From the NCBI GenBank assembly GCA_964531675.1, contig CAZHFW010000068.1, positions 1 through 9,785 on the forward strand: a stretch of 9,785 bases of DNA, written 5' to 3'. Shown here piece by piece: positions 6,216 to 9,785 of the stretch; the stretch's first letter is position 1; the number at the start of each line of letters is the position of its first letter. The position numbers were made by a program, and so were the translations under genes. The notes under the pieces were generated by a model that searched no databases, had not been told where the DNA came from, and saw nothing but the letters and a program-made list of their open reading frames with translations. Source of the stretch: CAZHFW01 sp964531675. Lineage in GTDB: Bacteria > Planctomycetota > Phycisphaerae > Phycisphaerales > UBA1924.

Positions 6216-8450
6216 TCAGGTGATGCGGTACTCGGGCCAGCGCCGCGCGACCAGGTCGCGGATTTCCTTCGACATTTCCAGGATCGGAGGCCAGGCCCGG
6301 ACGGGCTGGCCATTGCGCTGATCGCCCGGAACCTTGGGCGTCGCGTCGAAGCCGACGCGCACGACCCGGCTGGTTTCGTCGCACGGATCGGCCCGGAACT
6401 CGAAGGCGTCCCGGCTCACGTCGCAGTTGGCGCACCAGTGGAACATCGACTCGTCCACCGAGTGCACATCCACGTGCTCCCCGACCACTACGACGAAGCG
6501 TGCGATGTGCTCGGGCAGACCGGAGAGGGCCGCCCACAGACGTCTGAGCGTGCGGAGGCCATCGCCCGCGTGCGCCTTGCGGATGGAGACAAAGAGCCAT
6601 CCCGAGCCGCACGACGCGGGGCACGACCAGCGCAGGATCTCGGTGAGGGACGCCATGGCCTCTTCGAGCGCCATGGAAGCCGGACCTGAGTCCGCGAAGG
6701 TCCGGGTGGACGATTGAGCGCCGCCCCGTGACCCCGCCGGACCCTGCCCCCCGCTCGCAGACTCGCCCGGGTCAGGCTTCGCGACGGGAATCCCCGCGAC
6801 TTCTTCGCCTTCGATCTTGCGGGTCGCGTCAAAGCCGATCTTCATGCCCGCGCCCAGGCGTGGAGAGGCGTGATCCAGGATGTCGAGCGGCCCATTGACG
6901 GTCTCGACATCGCGCACCGGCAGGCACTCTTCCGCGACGCGGCGGAGCACCGCGGTCGTGTCGTGCACGTCCACGTCGTCGTCAACCACGAAGATCGACT
7001 TGGTCCAGGCCATCTGCCCGGCGCCCCAGACCGAGTGCATCACCCGCCGGCCTTGCAAGGGATAGTGCTTCTTGATCTTCAGGAACGCAGCATTGTGGAA
7101 CGCGCCGAACATCGGAAGGTCGTAGTCCTCGATGTCGGGGATGAGCGTCTTGAGCAGAGGCAGGAAGACGCGCTCGGTCGCTTTGCCGAGGTAGTAGTCC
7201 TCCTGGGGAGGCAATCCCACGATCGTCGTGGGATAGATCGCGCCCTTGCGGTGCGTGATCGCGGTGACTTCCAGAATGGGATAGCGATCGGGCATCGAGT
7301 AGAAGCCCGTGTGATCGCCGAAAGGCCCTTCAAACACCGCGCCGGGCCCAATCGCTTCTGTTCCCTTCGTGCCTCCGTACCCCCGTGCCTTCGTGCCTGC
7401 TTCCCGGGGATCCCATCCGATGAAACCGGCCTGATCGCTGACGTAGCCTTCGATCACGATCTCCGCGTGCGCCGGCACCCAGATGGGCACGGTCTTGCCC
7501 ATGACCATCTCGATGCCCCCTTTGTTCAGGAACCCCGCGAGCAAGAGCTCAGAGATCCCGGGCGGGAGCGGCGCGGTTGCGGCATAGGGCAGCACGCTCT
7601 CTCCGCCCAGCGCGATCGCGACGGGCATCTTCTGGCCCTTGGCCTTCCACGAGCGCCAATGCCTGGCGCCGTCGTGGTGCATGTGCCAGTGCATCGCCAG
7701 CCGCTGCTTGCCCAGCAGCTGGACGCGGTACATCCCGATGTTGTGCGACGAGGGCTTGGGATTCCCGAGGTCGTCGGCGTGGATCGTGTGGATCCCCGCG
7801 AGCGTGATGTAGCGTCCGCGGAAATCGCGGTTCCACTCGGGGCCAAAGCCCAGTCCCTCGATCCCGTCGTTCACGCCCGCGGGATAGCCGACGCTCTCAA
7901 AGTCTCCGTCCAAAGGCCAGCAGCGGATGAGCGGAAGCCTGGTCATGTCGACGCGCTCGCCGGTCAGGACGACTTCCTGGCAGAGTCCGCTCCCCTTGCG
8001 CCGCTTGGGAGGCGTGCGGAGCAAAGGCAGGAACTGGCGTGCCTTGGCGATCGCGTCCTTGAACGACTTGGGAGGCTCGGGCTTGACCAGCTCGCCGAGC
8101 ACGTGCGCGAGCGCGTCAAAGCCGCCCGGCGTGTGCCCCGCGCGGACGCCCGGGCCCTGGTCGTTGCAACCCAGCGCCATCTCCATCCGTCGGTAGCTGC
8201 CCAGCGCGTTGATGAGGACCGGGAAGTCCGAGCCCTGCACGTTCCGGAAGAGCAGCGCCTTGCCTCCCTTGAGGCAGAAGCGCGGATCGTTCTTGCGGGC
8301 CGCCTGCGACGGCCCGTGCGGCGCGTCGGACTTGCTGACCACGTCGGTGATCTGCGCGATTTCGAGCACGGGCGAAACCGCGGCGTCGATCGCGGCCAGT
8401 TCGCCAGCGTGATCCAGTGCGTTCACGAACTCGTCGAGGGTTCGGTACAT
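6216..8450 (-). CDS. UbiD-family prFMN-dependent decarboxylase, long form with duplicated C-terminal module (probably menaquinone biosynthesis)
   Basis: This 744-aa cytosolic enzyme is expected to decarboxylate an aromatic or unsaturated acid using prenylated FMN; quinone biosynthesis is the likeliest pathway. The core matches UbiD throughout: N237-I-G-M-Y-R242 (metal Asn and catalytic Arg), the H-H-D-G-A segment (258-262), A-E330-I-V-I-E-G (metal Glu), and F-E374-G-P-F-G-D379-H-T-G (the two acidic catalytic residues), then L-P-P-Q-E-D-Y-Y and V-D-V-H-D. Known UbiD proteins are about 490-610 aa. The excess comes from two places: a loop of about 30 extra residues (roughly 341-371) before the E-G-P-F motif, containing an octamer repeat, and a second copy of the K-x-x-Y/V-D-V-H/G-F-D-A-T module at about 618-710, joined by a Gly/Ser/Ala/Pro-rich linker (about 555-595). 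The usual UbiD ending (V-R-A-W-P-P-I, R-W-P-E-Y) follows copy 2. The start ATG at 8450 gives a normal N-terminus, but its ribosome-binding site is weak. No ubiX-like gene is in view. Confidence 0.92.
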   Translation of the reverse strand: MYRTLDEFVNALDHAGELAAIDAAVSPVLEIAQITDVVSKSDAPHGPSQAARKNDPRFCLKGGKALLFRNVQGSDFPVLINALGSYRRMEMALGCNDQGPGVRAGHTPGGFDALAHVLGELVKPEPPKSFKDAIAKARQFLPLLRTPPKRRKGSGLCQEVVLTGERVDMTRLPLIRCWPLDGDFESVGYPAGVNDGIEGLGFGPEWNRDFRGRYITLAGIHTIHADDLGNPKPSSHNIGMYRVQLLGKQRLAMHWHMHHDGARHWRSWKAKGQKMPVAIALGGESVLPYAATAPLPPGISELLLAGFLNKGGIEMVMGKTVPIWVPAHAEIVIEGYVSDQAGFIGWDPREAGTKARGYGGTKGTEAIGPGAVFEGPFGDHTGFYSMPDRYPILEVTAITHRKGAIYPTTIVGLPPQEDYYLGKATERVFLPLLKTLIPDIEDYDLPMFGAFHNAAFLKIKKHYPLQGRRVMHSVWGAGQMAWTKSIFVVDDDVDVHDTTAVLRRVAEECLPVRDVETVNGPLDILDHASPRLGAGMKIGFDATRKIEGEEVAGIPVAKPDPGESASGGQGPAGSRGGAQSSTRTFADSGPASMALEEAMASLTEILRWSCPASCGSGWLFVSIRKAHAGDGLRTLRRLWAALSGLPEHIARFVVVVGEHVDVHSVDESMFHWCANCDVSRDAFEFRADPCDETSRVVRVGFDATPKVPGDQRNGQPVRAWPPILEMSKEIRDLVARRWPEYRIT
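7365..7396. repeat. Four tandem copies of an 8-bp repeat (CYYCGTRC) inside the UbiD gene
   Basis: The + strand reads CTTCGTGC, CTCCGTAC, CCCCGTGC, CTTCGTGC without interruption. Copies 1 and 4 are identical and copies 2 and 3 differ at two positions each. On the coding (-) strand this encodes residues 352-362 (GTKARGYGGTK) in the loop between the A-E-I-V-I-E-G and E-G-P-F-G-D motifs. The GCACGAAG octamer and its Gly-Thr-Lys-Ala-Arg translation resemble a simple repeat I recall scattered in planctomycete and verrucomicrobial genomes. The 32-bp block is not a multiple of three, so flanking bases must compensate for the frame to be kept. Confidence 0.7.
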
Positions 8451-8568
8451 CGTGCGTCAGCCTACGCCATCAGGCTCAGCCCCGGGCGGCGGGCGAAGCC
8501 TTGAGGGATTCCGGGTGCTGCGGGCCTTGCGGTGAAAGAACCGGAGGCGGAATCCGTACACTTGCCGG
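8451..8568. promoter_or_regulatory. Divergent intergenic region between the UbiD and methyltransferase genes
   Basis: These 118 bases lie between two outward-facing starts, so promoters for both are expected. The sequence is GC-rich and I cannot name -35 and -10 boxes. GGAGG at 8543-8547 lies about 21 bases before the methyltransferase ATG, too far for a normal ribosome-binding site. Confidence 0.4.
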
Positions 8569-9240
8569 ATGCCCGCGTCGTCCGACACCCCCCGCTCCAC
8601 GCTTTCCGCCGACTACCAGCGGGATTGGCCCGAGTATTTCGACGCGGTGGACGGGAAACCCCCGCGGGACACGCTCCTGCGTGCCTTGGACGCATTCGAG
8701 GCCGAAGGCCTGCCGGATGAGCCGGTCGCGATCGACATCGCCTGCGGCGAGGGTCGCGACTCGCGGGCGATCCTGGCCAGGCCCGGCAACTGGCGGGTCT
8801 GGGGGCTTGATTACCACGCCGACGCCATCGCCAGATGCCGGTCCAAGCTGGCCCCGGATCAGCGCGGGCGCTGCACGCTTGTGCAGGTGTCCATGGAGGA
8901 AATCCCGGGTCGGGCGGATCTGCCGCGCCGGGCGGACCTGATCAACGCGAGCTTTGCGCTGCCGTTCTGCAAGCCCGAGGCCTTCGATGGGCTTTGGAGC
9001 TGGATCACCCGGACGCTCGGGCCAGGCGGACGCTTCTCGGGTCAGTTCTTCGGGGATCGCGACGAGTGGATGTGCGTCCGACCCAAGAGCCACCGGACTG
9101 CCCAAGAGGTCCGGGGGCTGCTCGCTGCCTTCACTCCCGAGCGTTTCGAGGAGGTTCTCAAGGAAGGCGACGACGCGACCGGCAAGCAGAAGTTCCACCA
9201 CGTCTTTCACATCGTCGCCCGCAGGAACCCCGACGCATGA
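8569..9240 (+). CDS. Class I SAM-dependent methyltransferase
   Basis: This is a 223-aa cytosolic methyltransferase with a Rossmann-type SAM site: motif I D56-I-A-C-G-E-G62 followed by R-D-S, the acidic residue ending strand 2 at D81 (G-L-D-Y-H), a strand-4 region A-S-F-A-L-P-F-C (127-134), and L-G-P-G-G-R-F (150-156) before strand 5. The D-x-A-C-G-x-G-R-D-S form and the short length recall TehB-like small-molecule methyltransferases, but the substrate is not evident. The ATG at 8569 is the first in this frame near the conserved part. It lacks a well-spaced Shine-Dalgarno, so a leaderless or weakly initiated message is possible. The stop overlaps the ATG of the ABC ATPase gene (ATGA at 9237-9240), so the two are probably translated together. 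Confidence 0.9.
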   Translation: MPASSDTPRSTLSADYQRDWPEYFDAVDGKPPRDTLLRALDAFEAEGLPDEPVAIDIACGEGRDSRAILARPGNWRVWGLDYHADAIARCRSKLAPDQRGRCTLVQVSMEEIPGRADLPRRADLINASFALPFCKPEAFDGLWSWITRTLGPGGRFSGQFFGDRDEWMCVRPKSHRTAQEVRGLLAAFTPERFEEVLKEGDDATGKQKFHHVFHIVARRNPDA

Positions 9241-9785
9241 GCTCTGTGATACCAGCCTCCGAACTGGCGGTCGACCTTCACGACGTGGAGAAGTACTACT
9301 CGGGCGGCCTGATCCGCAAGGGTGTGCACGCGCTCCGCGGCGTCTCCATGCAGATCAACCGCGGCGCGGTCTTCGGTCTGCTCGGCCCCAACGGCGCGGG
9401 CAAGAGCACTCTGGTCAAGGTCCTCATGACCGTCATCCGCCCGACCAGCGCCCAGGGACGCGTCTTGGGAAGGCCGGTCGGCCACAAGCCCACGCTGGCC
9501 CGCGTCGGATATCTCCCCGAGCACCACAAGTTCCCGGATTACCTGACGGGCGCACAGGTCATTGACTTCTACGGCGCACTGGCGGGTACGCCGCGTGCTG
9601 ATCGACGCCGGCGGGCGGGCGAACTGCTCGAACTGGTCGGCATGTCGCGCTGGTCGAACACCCGTATCCGCGAATACTCCAAGGGCATGCGCCAGCGCGT
9701 CGGCATCGCGCAGGCGCTGGTGAACGATCCCGACCTGGTCGTGCTCGACGAGCCGACCGACGGCGTGGACCCCGTGGGTCGGCGC
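9237..9785 (+). CDS. ABC-transporter ATP-binding protein (3' truncated by the window)
   Basis: The frame opens at ATG 9237, overlapping the methyltransferase stop by four bases, and stays open to the last base (183 codons). It is the nucleotide-binding subunit that would power an exporter of the ABC-2 or CcmA/NatA type; the permease should lie just downstream. Visible motifs are Walker A G50-P-N-G-A-G-K-S-T58, the signature Y-S-K-G-M-R-Q-R (147-154), and Walker B L-V-V-L-D-E (167-172) followed by P-T-D-G-V-D-P. The usual Q-loop glutamine is Glu here (Y-L-P-E95), which occurs in this subfamily. A K-Y-Y-S-G-G-L-I-R-K insertion before the A-L-R-G-V segment is also typical of it. No own ribosome-binding site is needed if it is coupled to the gene before it. 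The substrate is unknown. Confidence 0.93.
   Translation, partial: MSSVIPASELAVDLHDVEKYYSGGLIRKGVHALRGVSMQINRGAVFGLLGPNGAGKSTLVKVLMTVIRPTSAQGRVLGRPVGHKPTLARVGYLPEHHKFPDYLTGAQVIDFYGALAGTPRADRRRRAGELLELVGMSRWSNTRIREYSKGMRQRVGIAQALVNDPDLVVLDEPTDGVDPVGRR

Noticed and set aside
3871..6624. 917-codon - strand frame and a 310-codon + strand frame (5757-6689) that cross the N gap
   Set aside because: They are held open by unknown bases and by a repeat that has no stops in any frame, and they overlap well-supported genes on the other strand.
6870..8504. 544-codon open frame on the + strand opposite the UbiD gene
   Set aside because: It is an Arg/His/Asp-rich shadow of the UbiD reading frame. The - strand protein matches a known family along its length.
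6216..9240. UbiD decarboxylase plus methyltransferase read as a quinone-biosynthesis pair
   Set aside because: The genes are divergent and the methyltransferase motifs look more like TehB-type small-molecule enzymes than UbiE/MenG. Proximity alone does not support the link.

Overview
The window looks like an ordinary chromosomal stretch from a high-GC member of the Planctomycetota, most likely of the Phycisphaerae/Phycisphaerales type. This is inferred from two secreted proteins ending in GC-type dockerin (paired EF-hand) domains, from a 36-bp interspersed repeat of the kind I recall from planctomycete genomes, and from strong GC bias at third codon positions, which opens long antisense shadow frames. 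No rRNA, tRNA, IS element, phage gene or CRISPR array is visible.

Layout. Positions 1-3110 (+) hold two consecutive exported proteins: the 3' part of a large dockerin-ended protein of unknown function, a Rho-independent terminator, then a complete secreted endonuclease/exonuclease/phosphatase (EEP) enzyme with an Fn3-like segment and a dockerin. A hairpin near 3137-3174 probably terminates both this gene and the convergent gene behind it. Positions 3208-3702 (-) encode a stand-alone response-regulator receiver protein. It is divergent from a small cytosolic protein (3844-4302, +, DUF3788-like), which is followed by a penicillin-binding-protein-4 type D-Ala-D-Ala carboxypeptidase (4420-5937, +). 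Positions 5938-6215 are a convergent intergenic region filled with a 36-bp tandem repeat, interrupted by a 100-N assembly gap. Positions 6216-8450 (-) encode an unusually long (744 aa) UbiD-family decarboxylase with a duplicated C-terminal module and an octamer-repeat insertion in a loop of the catalytic domain. Divergent from it, 8569-9240 (+) is a class I SAM-dependent methyltransferase, overlapping by ATGA with the start of an ABC-transporter ATPase that runs off the window end (9237-9785).

How the genes relate. The window is a mosaic of short transcription units and not one pathway. Plausible functional links are the two dockerin-ended secreted proteins (same export and sorting type) and the translationally coupled methyltransferase/ABC ATPase pair. 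The carboxypeptidase acts on periplasmic peptidoglycan. The UbiD enzyme probably serves quinone biosynthesis. I see no convincing new multi-gene system. The points most worth a second look are the repeat array open in all six frames, the duplicated and repeat-invaded UbiD gene, and the secreted dockerin-ended nuclease-like enzyme.
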